The notes under the pieces were generated by a model. It ran no database searches. It was not told where the DNA came from and saw only the letters and a list, made by a program, of their open reading frames with translations. Source: Varroa destructor (Eukaryota; Arthropoda; Arachnida; Mesostigmata; Varroidae). Taken from it: a stretch of DNA of 64,000 nucleotides. The position numbers and the translations under genes were made by a program. Shown piece after piece: positions 43,429 to 55,120 of this stretch; position 1 is the first letter of the stretch, and each line of letters starts with the position of its first letter. Location: positions 10,263,959-10,327,958 of the forward strand of contig NW_019211455.1 in the NCBI RefSeq assembly GCF_002443255.2, written 5' to 3'.

Positions 43429-45477
43429 GTAAGTCCGAGGATCGCAGAGCGACCAATTCTTAAAAAAGACTTTATATCTTATACTGTTCGTTACCACTTT
43501 TGTCCTGTTCAGTCTGTTTTCCTTGACCATATATTTCTCACGGCCGCTGTATTTCCTACAGGAAGGCGGTCCAACTATAGCCTCTACTACAGGAGTATGA
43601 TTGGTAACGTCGCCGGCCTTAAGTAGGCTAAATGACGTCACTTTTAGCGCAACAATGATTCTACTGCAAAAAATCAATCCCCACGATAATGTCCGCTCAA
43701 TTGGATGTCCGGTCGATGGAAATTTAAAAAAAACAAGAGCTCTTTTTGATGCGGCCTTTTAGTAATCAAAAATTCTATTCGATTTAAATGCGTATCAACT
43801 TTAACGTATTCGAACGTAGACTAGGTCTCACTTATATCATACAATAGTCAAATGAAAGTTTCAAATCTAAATAGAAACACAGAATAAGGCATTGTGAGTA
43901 TAAGGAGGAAAAGCCATCGATTACAAACTAACCAGTTTCTTTAGATATCAAGCGTAATCAAGCAATTTTTATACTCAATCCTACTTTGTGTTCCAGCATT
44001 ATTGCATATCCGGACTACAACTATAACAGAAGGCAACAAGCAGCCTTTTCCACGATTTGGATAGTAATTGTGACCGTAGTAGCCGAAGCTGAGACATACT
44101 ATGTTCGACGATATCGCTCTACCCCCTACGCTAGTTCGAGATCAAATAAGAGACTTTTTGCCTCTAGTTGGCCGGCGTGCGCATTTGACTTACGGCAATA
44201 TTGTGGTTAAACTCGTGTGTGTACAGAATCGGGTGCCGCATGTCATCCCATCTAAGGCTCATTTAGGTGGGTTGACCGTGTCAAAAGTCAATTGCAAAGA
44301 GAAGGCAACGCAAAAATAAGATTAACGGACCTACGGTAATAGGCCAGTTAGAGAAACTCTACCTGCAGCCGGAAAAGAATTTAGCAATTTGGTCGTACGA
44401 GAGACTTGATCGGGTCTCTTGATAAGCGGGTGCGCCATATATGTATTGCTTATTAAGTGCTCTGTCAAACGGGGGTACAGTGGGCTGGATACGAGGAACA
44501 TCTGACAGTTGTAGAAAAATATAAGTCTACAATATTGCACTATAGAAAAAATGTCAGGCTAGAAATTAATAGAATGACTCGTGCGGTGCGATGCGGTGGG
44601 TACCTGTCCGGCATCGAGTCGACTTTATCAAGGGATCATTGCAAAGAAGTTAGCGATAGGTGCGTGCAGAAATGTTGGATGGCTGACTTCAAGAAGGAAC
44701 GGCAAAGTGACTAAGTGACTGATGATGAAGGCTCGTATCACTACAAACCTCGTAGTGATCGGATGCTGGAGGCAAGCTAACTCCTAATCTTTGCCCTAAT
44801 TTTAGCTCCGCCGTAACTAAAGTTGTACTTGCTAATCTTTACGTCACCATAAGTTGCTGGCTTTGCAATAAAGTAAGCAGATATCTTGTACCACTCTAAC
44901 AGCAGATCAATGGAAAAACCGTACGCGTTACGTAGACTCTACACTGCAAATCCTTTGGGGCTGCTTTATAATACAATGTCTATAGATTTCATAATGTTCA
45001 ACCATGTAAAACATGATGATTTTAAATCTTTCTTACAATACATATTTGCGTTGTAGTGCATTTTTTTAAAATATATTATATAGAGGTCACGAACATCGAA
45101 GAAGATCGTGTGGTGTTGTGCCATTTTAAGGAAATAATTCTTGTGGGACGCGTTCGTAACGCGATATTGCCCATCTTCCAAGTAATGTCTCTACCGAAAA
45201 GTACCTTTAGGCTCTACTGACCTTTGTATAACTAGAAAATTATACAAAAATACTATGCCAGTAACCTCAAGTCAATGATTTCGCATAGCAATTGCCTTAA
45301 TGTTTTTCTCTCTCTAGTCTATAGGTGACATTTACTCTTCGGTCCTATGGGCTTACCACTCCCATTAGGATAGTGGGCTTCAGCTACCTCCTTGAAGTAA
45401 ACGTTTGGTACGATCGAACAACAGGAAATTGCTTTATCAGGACCTCGAAGTAGTTGACAACGTATAGTTGGAGTATA
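43429..45477. other. no further supported gene
   Basis: Contains the possible short third exon after 43559 (EGGPTIASTTG, then a GTATGA donor or a stop). Frames at 43986-44319 and 44457-44714 lack splice or start support. Confidence 0.35.
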
Positions 45478-45711
45478 ATGAAGGATAGACAACCGCAAAG
45501 CACGATGATATATCATCGCGCATTTTGTGCTCTGAAGGCAATCACATTTGAACTAGAAGTTTCGTCAGCTTCAAGAAACGTTTTTGCTAAACTGAAGGTT
45601 GTCAATGGGCGGGACGCTCGTGCAGTTTTTGTATCGTCTAAATTCTCTGGGTTAAAGCAATTTCTAGGTCTCGTCGTTATCGAATCTACTATAGTCAATT
45701 GGATTTGTTAG
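45478..45711 (+). CDS. ATG-initiated 77-residue ORF, unknown protein
   Basis: ATG at 45478, A at -3, reading MKDRQPQSTMIYHRAFCALK and on through a mixed alpha/beta-like composition to TAG. A hydrophobic stretch (FLGLVVI) lies near the C-terminus. The frame begins further up at 45454 without ATG. It crosses the palindrome at 45503-45518. The minus strand is also open over much of it. Confidence 0.22.
   Translation: MKDRQPQSTMIYHRAFCALKAITFELEVSSASRNVFAKLKVVNGRDARAVFVSSKFSGLKQFLGLVVIESTIVNWIC
45503..45518. repeat. 16-bp perfect palindrome
   Basis: CGATGATATATCATCG is its own reverse complement; with one mismatch the symmetry extends to 22 bp (45500-45521). Two convergent ORFs begin inside it with the same five residues (MIYHR), a direct result of the symmetry. 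It could be a dimeric protein-binding site, but nothing else supports that. Confidence 0.85.
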
Positions 45712-47668
45712 TGATTGGAAAATGTGGTAATTCGTCGTTGCCAATTCAGGAGAGCTTAATAGGTGCAAGCGGACAATTTATTCAACTCGGCAAGTTTGGC
45801 GATTTTTATTTTGTGTGCCCACCATTGCCATGAGGAAAGGTGGCCTTGTTTTTTCTATCAAGTTTTTATTTACGTTTTATTTCAAATCTAGAAGTGATTG
45901 TTTCGATCTACAAGTAGATACGCAGACAAATGCATGTCCTTTTACTGCATATCCGCTCTATGTTTTCATGAACAGCCTTTACGACGAAAACTATAATCTA
46001 TGAGAAAATTGTCATAAAAAAAGGCTTCGATTTCCAGCCCAGATAAGTTGTATGCTGTGCCTCAAACAGAGGATCTAAGAAACATTCAATGACCGATTAA
46101 ATTTTCTTTTTTTTTTTGTGATTGAAATGCCGCTAGCAGTTGCTGTCTCGTCCTTTTTCGTGTTAACCTTCCACATCGCTGCTGTTCCATTATCCCTACA
46201 GCAAGTCACTTGTACTGATTGATGTTTTTCAACGTAAAAGATAAAATATACATCAAAGTTATATCTTACATCAATTACATACATTTCGTACAAGCTTCCA
46301 TACACCGACATAAAAAAATTTATTAGGCCCTCCGGAGAGCTTTCCGTCATTGGAGAATGTACAAATCAGTCAGTTTAGCTTCTGTGTTCCACGAAAAAGC
46401 GGAGCTAGGGGGGTGAACTAAAAAGAAAGAGAACTTCAAACAGGTATCCTATTCAAACTAACGCAAATGATCGGATCTTCTCTTTAGGTACTACTATATA
46501 GTGGCATACTTAATGAGATTTCAATTCATTTGTGAAAGCTTGTTGGGGGGGGGCAGGGAAATTTTGAATAAAGCTAATTTCTGTCGTAAGTACTGCACAC
46601 GCACGGGAACAATAAGTACCTGATTATAGTGTGGCAAATACATACTTTTGTATATGGTAATTCGGTGTAATAAAATACCCTTGTGTTTGGTTTGGGCAGA
46701 TGGATTCGAAGGCGAAGGATGTCACTCTGGCCGATCTTTGTCAAAATGACGGTTCATACCATTGTCGTTTTTATCGTGTGTCCTTGGTATCAAATGGCTG
46801 ATCTCTACTTACGTAAGACGTACCTCAGTTTGGCGTCCGTTGTCGTTTACGAGAGGAAGCATATCTGAAACATTTAAATAAAATGTGCTCTACTGGTGAC
46901 CGATAAGAAGATATGTCTTACCAAACTCGTGCACTATTTCTCTTTATCGTAAATGTGTTGTGTGTGTGACTATGTTGTAAACGAAACTCGGCGAAACATG
47001 TCAAGATAAACTTTTTTCTAGTAAAATAAAGATAAACTTCTATACTTAGCTATCGGACAGAACTGACAGAATCCCGAACTGTGAAGCCACTTATGCTGCT
47101 TATATTTTTTTAAGGTTCTTACATATAATAAACGTGTTGGTCGCTTTTAGAAACATGTATTGTGAACGATAAATGCTTAATTATAGACAAAGCTTTATCC
47201 AATGTTACACATCAGCCTGATTCGGCTTGTCCTCTGCTTCATGAGATAGCTTATTTAGATGCAATGGTCGCTTTACATAAAAAAATAAAAAAGAAATTTT
47301 ACGCACAAGATTAATGGGCCATACGCCTCTCCTTTTTCAGCCTGGCAGAATAGAAAGACAACCAAAGGGTGATAGGCGGTTGAAGGGACAAGTTGTGCGC
47401 TGTTTTTAGCATAGTTGAATCCGACTCCATCTCGTCACTCGTGTCTAACGTAATAATATTATAGCACATGCGAAATCCTCGCGTCGACACACGCGCTTTT
47501 CCAAGCAGAGAACAACCTATGCTCTTTCCCAACAGTCAGACATGGATAAACTGTGGATCAAAGAAACTCGATCGCCTCGAAAGCGGCTATCGTTCCCGCC
47601 GATGTAGTCCGTTGTGACCACGTATCCGAACTAAAGCCAATTGATTACGATGCTTGACAGCATTTGCT
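45712..47668. other. 2 kb without a supported gene
   Basis: G9 run at 46545-46553. An imperfect direct repeat of AAGATAAACTT at about 47004 and 47029. No exon stands out. Confidence 0.45.
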
Positions 47669-47977
47669 TTACGTATTAGGTCCCACACCGTCGTTACATC
47701 CAAATGCCTGCAAGATGTTCCTCTCATTGCATTTTTTGTCCTTCTGTTCTATTATCATTTGCGCTACACAATTCATGCGTCGAGCCTTAGCCCGTTCTTG
47801 CCATACTCTGCTGTAAGCCATTGATAAATTACAGCTAATACGACTCCAGTCACCGCACAGAAATAACACTAAACCGCTAATAACTTTCTGTTGTTCTAGG
47901 GATAAACGCACATGTAGAATCGGCGCAGTGTCGTGAGCCTTGCTAGCTCTCGTTAGGACTACGTTAAATCAACCTGC
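47669..47977 (-). CDS. long open frame, candidate terminal exon
   Basis: 102 codons open on the minus strand to TAA at 47669. A good acceptor (GTGCGTTTATCCCTAG) near 47894 would start the exon at QQKVISGLVLFLCGDWSRIS; the remainder is mixed, charged and Cys-containing, ending GCNDGVGPNT. The phase at that acceptor (one base needed from the previous exon) matches a possible exit of the minus candidate at 48127-48401. The best-looking minus-strand frame in the densest cluster of the window. Family unknown. Confidence 0.32.
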
Positions 47978-48146
47978 CGTCTACTGCCATCATTGTTTAT
48001 GGGTATTACAAAGGCAAATATATCGCCTATCCCAACAACCCCATAGTTCAGACGCCTTTCGCAAGCGACACTATACTCAAGACTTGCCTATCTTAAGGTC
48101 GGTGGTCACCGCTTTGGAAAGCCGCGTCAACCGTCGTAGACATTAA
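47937..48146 (+). CDS. open frame on the plus strand, competing with minus candidates
   Basis: 69 codons to TAA, including YCHHCLWVLQRQIYRLSQQP; basic, Arg/Gln/His-rich. No ATG start and no strong donor. It lies between the two minus-strand candidates and barely overlaps them, so it may be the true signal or simply chance openness in a GC-richer kilobase. Confidence 0.17.
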   Translation, partial: ALLALVRTTLNQPAVYCHHCLWVLQRQIYRLSQQPHSSDAFRKRHYTQDLPILRSVVTALESRVNRRRH

Positions 48147-48401
48147 GGTCAGTCGGCCGCATAGTTAAGAAGTTAGGTAGGAACACGGTTCTCCTTTGTA
48201 GGAAGGGGACTTTCTTTTGCCTTATCCGCTTCGGGTAGACGTTAAGATTAATGTAGAAGTTTCGACGCCGAATCCGGCTGGCCTGTTCCAGGCGGTCTGA
48301 ATTGCCGGGTGTAATGGAATGTGTATTAGAGTGATACAGACATCGGCCGGTCCGCTGGTTAAGTGGCCCAAGCCGGTGAGACAGTGTCACGTGCAGTAAT
48401 A
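48127..48401 (-). CDS. candidate exon, basic protein
   Basis: The minus-strand acceptor CGATAATTTTCCTTTTAG just above 48401 is strong. After two bases, 90 codons run to TGA at 48127: LLHVTLSHRLGPLNQRTGRC, then a strongly basic region (RIRRRNFYINLNVYPKRIRQ). If the frame continued above the acceptor it would look like a hydrophobic leader, but that part is the pyrimidine tract. A weak GACG|GTTGAC donor right at the stop would give the phase needed by 47669-47894. Confidence 0.3.
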
Positions 48402-48405
48402 CTAA

Positions 48406-48723
48406 AAGGAAAATTATCGGTCGCAGTTACTGCAAAAGCTGTCTGTCCTCCTTGGGGTCATTTCTCGACGTACTTACGCTAAGCGTGTTAGTAGCCCGAG
48501 TTTCTTCGGCTGGCCAACGGTGCAGTTTCTCATCCTGGTGCTCCAGCATGCCGACAAAGAGAACGAAAGTCTGGCTGCAGGCCCAACGTCGGGCTTTGAT
48601 CCGTCAATAGTTAAGAGGGATATACACAGGCCACGGCTTGGCTGGATTAGACGGCTTTATATTGCGAAAAATAGTAGAAAAAATTGTTCTTTGTTAAAGT
48701 TTCCCGCCAGTTTTCGATGTTAA
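48406..48723 (+). CDS. long open frame, coding-like composition
   Basis: 105 codons open to TAA. Residues include KENYRSQLLQKLSVLLGVIS, later FFGWPTVQFLILVLQH (a possible short membrane helix) and ADKENESLAAGPTSGF. AG acceptors at GGTCGCAG and at TTACGCTAAG are available, the second behind a better pyrimidine tract. No in-frame ATG. Composition is as protein-like as anything in the window, yet it sits head to head with a minus-strand candidate. Confidence 0.27.
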   Translation, partial: KENYRSQLLQKLSVLLGVISRRTYAKRVSSPSFFGWPTVQFLILVLQHADKENESLAAGPTSGFDPSIVKRDIHRPRLGWIRRLYIAKNSRKNCSLLKFPASFRC

Positions 48724-51700
48724 TATGTACCTCTGTTTCCGCGTTAATTTTTAGCCAAACTTTTGCATTCATATTCTAAAGGGCAATAAAATAGAGGTAC
48801 GTAACACTGGGCAAATGTACTAGGTTTTCACTTGTCTGGTCTGAACATGTTTAGTGTTGCTTAAATATTTTCAGTACAAGGGTGCTGTCGAGGCTTTGCC
48901 ATTTTTGGATCAACAACAATCAATAAAAAGGTGGCAAGTTTCGATCTGAGGAGTAAGCACTGTCGGATGGTTTCTGAAGTTGTGCTTTGGAACAAATAAG
49001 GTTAATGTCGACACTGCCTAGACGTAAGGAACGCAAATGTATAACTTCTTCTTTTACTTTTGCCTTTGTTTGTTTGTTTCTTTCTTTCATTCTTAATGGT
49101 AATGGCGTTCTTTCGCTGCTTTTGTTTCGGATAGCGAAGTGGATACGCCTTAGGTAGTCTGTACCTCTCAATAGAACCTTGTTCTGACCCCTTCGCAATG
49201 AGAACTGGCGATAACGTCACGTAATTGCTGTGACTTTGTCCAGAATAACAAGTAGAATTTTAATTTGAAGCTGTTCGTATCGGATCAACGAACAAACACT
49301 TTGTAATCGTACGGAACAAAAGAAAATCTTGTTGTTTTTGATGCATAAGACATTTCTCTTGTTCAATTATGTATCTACACATGTTTCAGACTTCTTTTCT
49401 ATGTCCGATCGATAGAAGTTGACTGATAACCTCTCTTGCAACTAAACGGATACTATTAAAAACATCTTTTCACATTTTTTTTTACCTGTTATGAAGGTCG
49501 TGCAAAATATATTTCTACTATGATTCTAGATTATTTTTTCAGAGTAAAGTCGAAAAAAATTCAAATTTCGATCCTAAATCGATAGGAGAACTAATACGTT
49601 GGCAAAGAGCTAGGTAATTAGAATGAACCCCCACATTCGAATAGAGCAAAGTCGAAACAATGAGCATCCTTCAAAGTGGGCTGCTTATACCAAGTGATGA
49701 TACTCAGAAGAGAGAAGTTCTCCAACTGGTAGAAATTGTTTTCACCAACCATCATAGTTCCAAGCGCTGAAGCAATTATTTGAACGTTTGTACACTCCGT
49801 GGTAGACTTTCGACTGGATTTTCCGGGCGCTACCACTATGAAGTAACTTCTTAACGTCCTCTACAATGTTTTAGTCGCGTAGAAAATAGCAACCAAATTC
49901 AGAACGGTTGTTCCTTTGAACATACGACGGAGCGCAAGCCAGAATGGGCACAGATAGATGTGAACAGAACTGACAGGACAGTGTCCTGGCTGCTGTACCC
50001 GCTTTTTTAAACAGAGTGTTTGGTAATAGATAAAGTAACTATGGACACAACCCGTACCCCATAATCATTATGAGGCATAATATAAGTGTTGACAAATATC
50101 AGTTGTCTCCTTTAAATTCGAAGGCACACCCTACACGATTTAATTACAGGAGACAGGAGAGCAAACATTATGTGTGCACAAGTACTGAGGCCATTGCAGC
50201 AGGACAAATCATAATGACGAGGCGGTGTAGGAAAAAGAAGGTCACATCAACTACTTGAAATGTATGAACGACACTAAAAAGTTGTCTCTGTTTGTTTTCA
50301 GTTGGAAGGGAACCTAAAGGCACGTATTTTGAATATTTATTCATCGTATTAACCGAAGGTTGATTAATGATGCAACAAAATAATAAATAGATGAGAGGAC
50401 CCAATAGAAAAGCCTATTTTTGCATTTATATATATATATATATTATATAATATAGCGTATGAATAGAATTAATTGATTGAGATATTTTCGATTTCACAAT
50501 CAAAACGTATCGAAATTTTACTTTTATCGAAACGTATAGAATTCAAAAACTACAGTTGACTTTATTGGCAAAACTATTGTGAAATGTTTACGAGGCCTAT
50601 TTTAAATTACATCTGGATATTTAATCAGTTATTATTATTAAAATAAATAATTTGTAATAAACACATTTGTTCTTTATTTAAACAAAATTTATAAAATAGA
50701 ACCCTCAAACTTCGCTTTGAGCTAGCGCCTTTGTTAGCTCTGTGCTGGCCAGTTTCTTAGGGAGCTATTTACAGCAAACAAATATAGTTCCTTCCTATGC
50801 ATCATGCTCCATATGAATTATATATGCCTGGAAACCCTATGAAAATTACTCAAATTAGATTATGATTGCATTTTGCAATAGTTGATACGTGATCCTAACC
50901 AGAGATTTTTAATATTTTTCTCAGACCTTTTCCTGGACTACTCTTGACACTTCCTCGGTTTATCAAATGTGAAACTGCCGTTTGGCTGGAGGGTTCCTTT
51001 CATAAGATCGACATTCTACATAGGCGTAAACAAAGCGATCATAGTAAACAAAGTTTTTGTTGTTGTTGCACAGTGTTGTCTAGCCGAATAACATGATCTA
51101 CTTCTTTTTTTCTCTAAAAGCCTGTGAGAAACATTGACGTATACATTCCGCGTCTTTCGTCAAATGCAGCCTGTTCCTGCCGTCTCTCCGTCTCAGTAGA
51201 AAGTCCTGGTCCAGTCAATATATACCCGACGTCTTTGATGGGAAATATCCAACATGTATTCATGAGAACATAGCCGCCTTATCCGTATAGGACAGACATA
51301 CTTAAATTTAAACAGTGTCTTTACTGAAAGGTCGTCACTAATATTACTGATTTACCTGGGAAACTATGGCCGGATTTAAAGTATCGGACACCAAAGCAGC
51401 TCTACCTGAATTCATCGATTGACGACACCTTCCTTTAGTATCGATAACGTTTGCTGCTTCTGTCGCTACCTTAACCGTTTGATCAGCTGCTTGTTATCCG
51501 TTACCTAGATAGAGTAACTGTACTTAAGCCAACGTGAACGTCTATGCCTCGAATGGTTTCAGAAATCCATAGTCGATTTTCTACTTTCTAAGCTAAATAG
51601 CGGCTTTCAGTGCGGAATATCTATGTAACATTACGTATAAATTTATAATGTAGATGTATTTTTTGATAATTTTGATAGTATTAATGCATTGGATGGAAGG

Positions 51701-51872
51701 CTTGGTAAATATAGCTGGTGAAAATCTTATTTTTCAGGCGCTGGCCCTTTAAGTCTAATGGCGTCGAACGCAGCATTCTGTGTCGATTTTTGGCGGGTCC
51801 AAACAATCATATTACAGCCATTGAAATAGCTTGTTTATCTTTAACTTACTAAATTTGCCTAAGCTGATTCAG
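48724..51872. other. 3.1 kb without a supported gene
   Basis: 48755-48796 (+) is a 42-nt segment, phase 0 at both ends (PNFCIHILKGNKIE), between a TTTTTAG acceptor and a GAG|GTACGT donor. TA run at 50429-50443. AT-rich, AATAAA-bearing sequence around 50640-50700. Confidence 0.4.
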
Positions 51873-52097
51873 GCGGAAAAATATTCAGTTCACTCAAAAA
51901 GTCATCTACCGCTAAGGACGGATATATTCGACCTACAATCATCGCATACTTCATTCACCTTAGAGAAAGCCATCTCCGGGTTATTCGTTCTATCCTTTTT
52001 ATTAGATGTATCAGATTCTACGTGCGGTACAGTTGTTGGACTTCCTATTAGACGGCTGGTTCCGGCTAATTTACGAAGGCCATTTTTTGCTTGCTAG
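51873..52097 (+). CDS. candidate terminal exon, unknown protein
   Basis: A strong acceptor: pyrimidine-rich sequence with branch-like TTAAC and CTTACTAAAT, then CTAAGCTGATTCAG ending at 51872. The frame is phase 0 and open for 74 codons to TAG. It begins AEKYSVHSKSHLPLRTDIFD, has a hydrophobic stretch (ISGLFVLSFLLDV) around residues 38-50 and a basic end. The hydrophobic part could be a membrane segment. No close AATAAA; GTAAGTTTT lies just past the stop. Confidence 0.3.
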   Translation, partial: AEKYSVHSKSHLPLRTDIFDLQSSHTSFTLEKAISGLFVLSFLLDVSDSTCGTVVGLPIRRLVPANLRRPFFAC

Positions 52098-54100
52098 CGA
52101 ATCATAACTTATCAGTAAGTTTTGAATTAAGCCACTTGCACCGGGAAATGAATGCAACTACCCTGAAGCATCAGGACTAGACCTATGTCCATTGGTCAAC
52201 CGAAGCCGCACAGTAGCAATAATCAGACAGTACATCTGAAGCGTCGAGAAAAGACAAAGGTTCGTTTTTATCATAAAAATGTATATCAGCATACGTGACA
52301 CTATTCCGCTAAATTTCGCTTCTAAAAAACGCAGTATTAAATAGCATAACCTGCATTTCGGATAACATTAAGAAGATCCTTATTTATGATGTACCATGGT
52401 AATAAACACCGCTAAATAACGTGCTAATTCGGCCAAAATATCTATACTCAAAAAGGGAACTCTGAAAATTATACGATTAAGTACTTTGTTTGTACTATAA
52501 AGTCGTTTACGCTTGTCAACTATGTTAGAAACGGTACACGATTATTGCTACATGTCAAAGTTTAATGAGTGTTTGAGGCGCCTGAGTTTCGCGCTCAGGC
52601 CAGAAGCTTGCGGGTTTACAGCAAAAATACACTAAAACAAAGCTTCAGTTGTAAAAATTGCACAGCAGGCAGCCACGACTTGTTGCATTTAACTTAACGA
52701 GAATCTTCATACAGATCGAACATAGAGTACAGTCCGAGGTACATACTCTATACACATGTCACTGGTATCAGTGCCCAGATTGTCGATCGAATGGCATTTT
52801 ATCGAGCTGCTTGACACTCATAATAACCTTGTTACTAGAAGTTTAAACAAGTACGACCTAGTTAAACGGTTTGTATTGGCCCAAAGTTGAGTTCTACTTA
52901 GCACTTGCTTCCACGTCTACCTATGACAGGCGTAATTTGTTTTTGCTCAATATATAGCCCCGGAAAACTACCGGTTCTCTATACCGCAGACAGCACGCTG
53001 TTTACCCAACGGTAACACACTAAACTGGGTACTTTTATTTTGACACCTTATTTATTACTTTGCAAAAGTTCAAAAGTGCAGATTAGGAATTAGATGCTGA
53101 TCAGACTTGAAGTCAGATGTGCGTGTGACGCTTCGGTGAGAGCCACTCTAGGTTCTTAAAAGAAGACGCCCGTGATTAATGATGTATCTCAATGTTCGCA
53201 ACGCGAGGGTTCCAGCCGTCTGGAACGTCAGTGGGGTTACCTGATTCGATGTCGGTAAGTTGCTCGATGACGGCAAGAAAAGAACGTAGACAAGGCGTAG
53301 GGTTTTTCAATTCATTTGAGATCTCGGGGCTTCTAACAAATTTCAGGAAAAAATAATAGGTTCTGGTACAGCTCCACTCTATATTGCTATATTTGCGCGC
53401 CATCAGTCTTGTGCCATTACGGGCTCCGGAAACTGGCTTTGCTCTCGCGTGTTTCAAGTTTGACAGAGAGTAACTAGGTTGTGAGTCTCCATTAACAAAC
53501 GCCTACGATTGGTCAGTTTTAGATATAAAGCTGCCTTTTTTTTATAGCTCAATCCATTTACGTCATTATAATATGTATATGTACATATTCTAAGCATATT
53601 TATGCACATACAAAATGTGCTTAGAAAGCCACAGCACCACATGAAGATTTAAATAAAACTTCAAAAGTAGTACTCCGTGCAACTTAATATTTTGTTGATT
53701 GATTAAAGACCTCAACAAAATTCAACGACTATAATTAAGCATTGTGATTCATTTCCGTTAATTTTTATTTGAAAATAACTTGAAAAAAAGATATCATCAG
53801 ATTAAAACCATCAAGCACCTCGTATCTATAACATTGTATTCGTATTGTTCCATTAACACGCAAATACGCCATACGGATGATATATAATTATCGTTTGTAC
53901 CATAAACCATCGTTGCACGGTAAGAAAATTATCTTGGAGCGAGCGCACTTAGTTAGAAGTTTTCTAAAAATCTAATTCAAAAATGGTATTTGTTGACGGG
54001 CGGAATCGTGTTCCAGAGAATACTTGTTGCAACGGCTGAAGAGGGGTGGCTATCGTTCGGGAACGATCCTTCACTTGATTAACTAGTTGGTTTCTATTGT
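52098..54100. other. 2 kb without a supported gene
   Basis: Minus frames at 53176-53457 and 53454-53642 adjoin but lack splice or start support. Nothing else. Confidence 0.45.
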
Positions 54101-54331
54101 GTGGGCAAATTGAAATCTAGGCGCATTTTCGTTCTAGTCATTGATATGATTCTGGTAAAGGACAATATCTATGTAAACATGTACTTTGTTGTTTGCGTGA
54201 GGCGACCGCATCTTATTCTGTGCATTGCACCAGGAAACCATAGATCAAGGAGCAAACGCTCCGCTCTCAGCCGTATCACGAATGCGAGAATCGAAAACGA
54301 TTCAGGCTTTAACTTGGATGTTCTGTCCTGA
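54101..54331 (+). CDS. open frame, possible exon
   Basis: 76 codons, opening with GTG and ending at TGA. A CTAG acceptor near 54121 and an internal donor CTG|GTAAAGG are possible. Composition: a hydrophobic first third (RIFVLVIDMILVKDNI), then a basic Arg/Ser segment and an acidic end. Not recognised. Confidence 0.2.
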   Translation: MGKLKSRRIFVLVIDMILVKDNIYVNMYFVVCVRRPHLILCIAPGNHRSRSKRSALSRITNARIENDSGFNLDVLS

Positions 54332-54969
54332 AAAATTGCTCGGTAGCAAAGTTATTAATTCCTAGTAAAAATACAGCAAACAAACATTTTCTAAATATGG
54401 ACGAAATTCTAACTAGCATGACCAATGACATCCTTATTTAAGGATGTGTTTTGTTAGGACATAGGTACTATGTAAATTACTTTCGACGCAGGGAACCGCA
54501 GTCGAAATCGCCGCTTTCGTACTAGTTATAAGAAGGTTTGTTGATATTTTAATGACATATTTGTTCTTGTAAACTCTACAAAGGTTTATATCGCCGCGGA
54601 ATGCCATATCACGTGTGGCATACACTGCTCAGATCCACGAAAATACATGTCGACTTTTCGCGACTTTTATTGACCCACGTTATTTTTATTGGATTTCCAA
54701 CTTGAGATAATGTTTTAAATTCGCCCTCGCAGGGCCTATTGCAGGAATATCAATACTTGGAGAGATATCAGTCTTGATCAAAAAAAAAAAAAGCTGATTA
54801 ACAAATGTTTGCATTACACCTTTCAGCTATTTCGCGTACTGTGCCTTGGTTTTTTGCTATTTACGCCTAATTCAAAGGAGCTCATCACTTGGTTTACTTT
54901 ATGTACTTATGGTACCATGTAAAACACTTTGATGTTAACCTTCCGCAACGCGCCTCGGTCCACTTCTAG
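54332..54969. other. no supported gene
   Basis: A12 run at 54781-54792. The stretch just before 54970 is the pyrimidine tract of the next candidate, although that frame is also open up to an ATG at 54932. Confidence 0.4.
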
Positions 54970-55120
54970 TGAAGAAGATGAGAGTCAGCTAAAAGAGAAC
55001 TTCAAAGACATAACTTCAATTCTGTTTGTTTCGAACAATCTGGACACTTTCGTCACGAAATTAGAACAATGTCGTATCTCACATCTTTCCCTCCGTGATT
55101 TTTTACGAACCCCAATATAA
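54970..55120 (+). CDS. best single terminal-exon candidate, unknown protein
   Basis: The acceptor is excellent: a TTAAC branch-like site, then pyrimidine-rich CGCGCCTCGGTCCACTTCTAG ending at 54969. One leading base, then 49 codons: an acidic start EEDESQLKENFKDITSILFV and an amphipathic, Leu-rich remainder ending RDFLRTPI at TAA. Acidic-then-amphipathic composition is typical of real protein ends. Alternatively the whole frame is a 63-residue ORF from ATG 54932 (poor start context). No AATAAA lies close behind. Family unknown. Confidence 0.37.

Noticed and set aside
24731..48905. 15-bp word TGCTGTCGAGGCTTT shared near 24736 and 48892
   Set aside because: A few 15-bp matches are expected by chance in 64 kb; flanks do not match.
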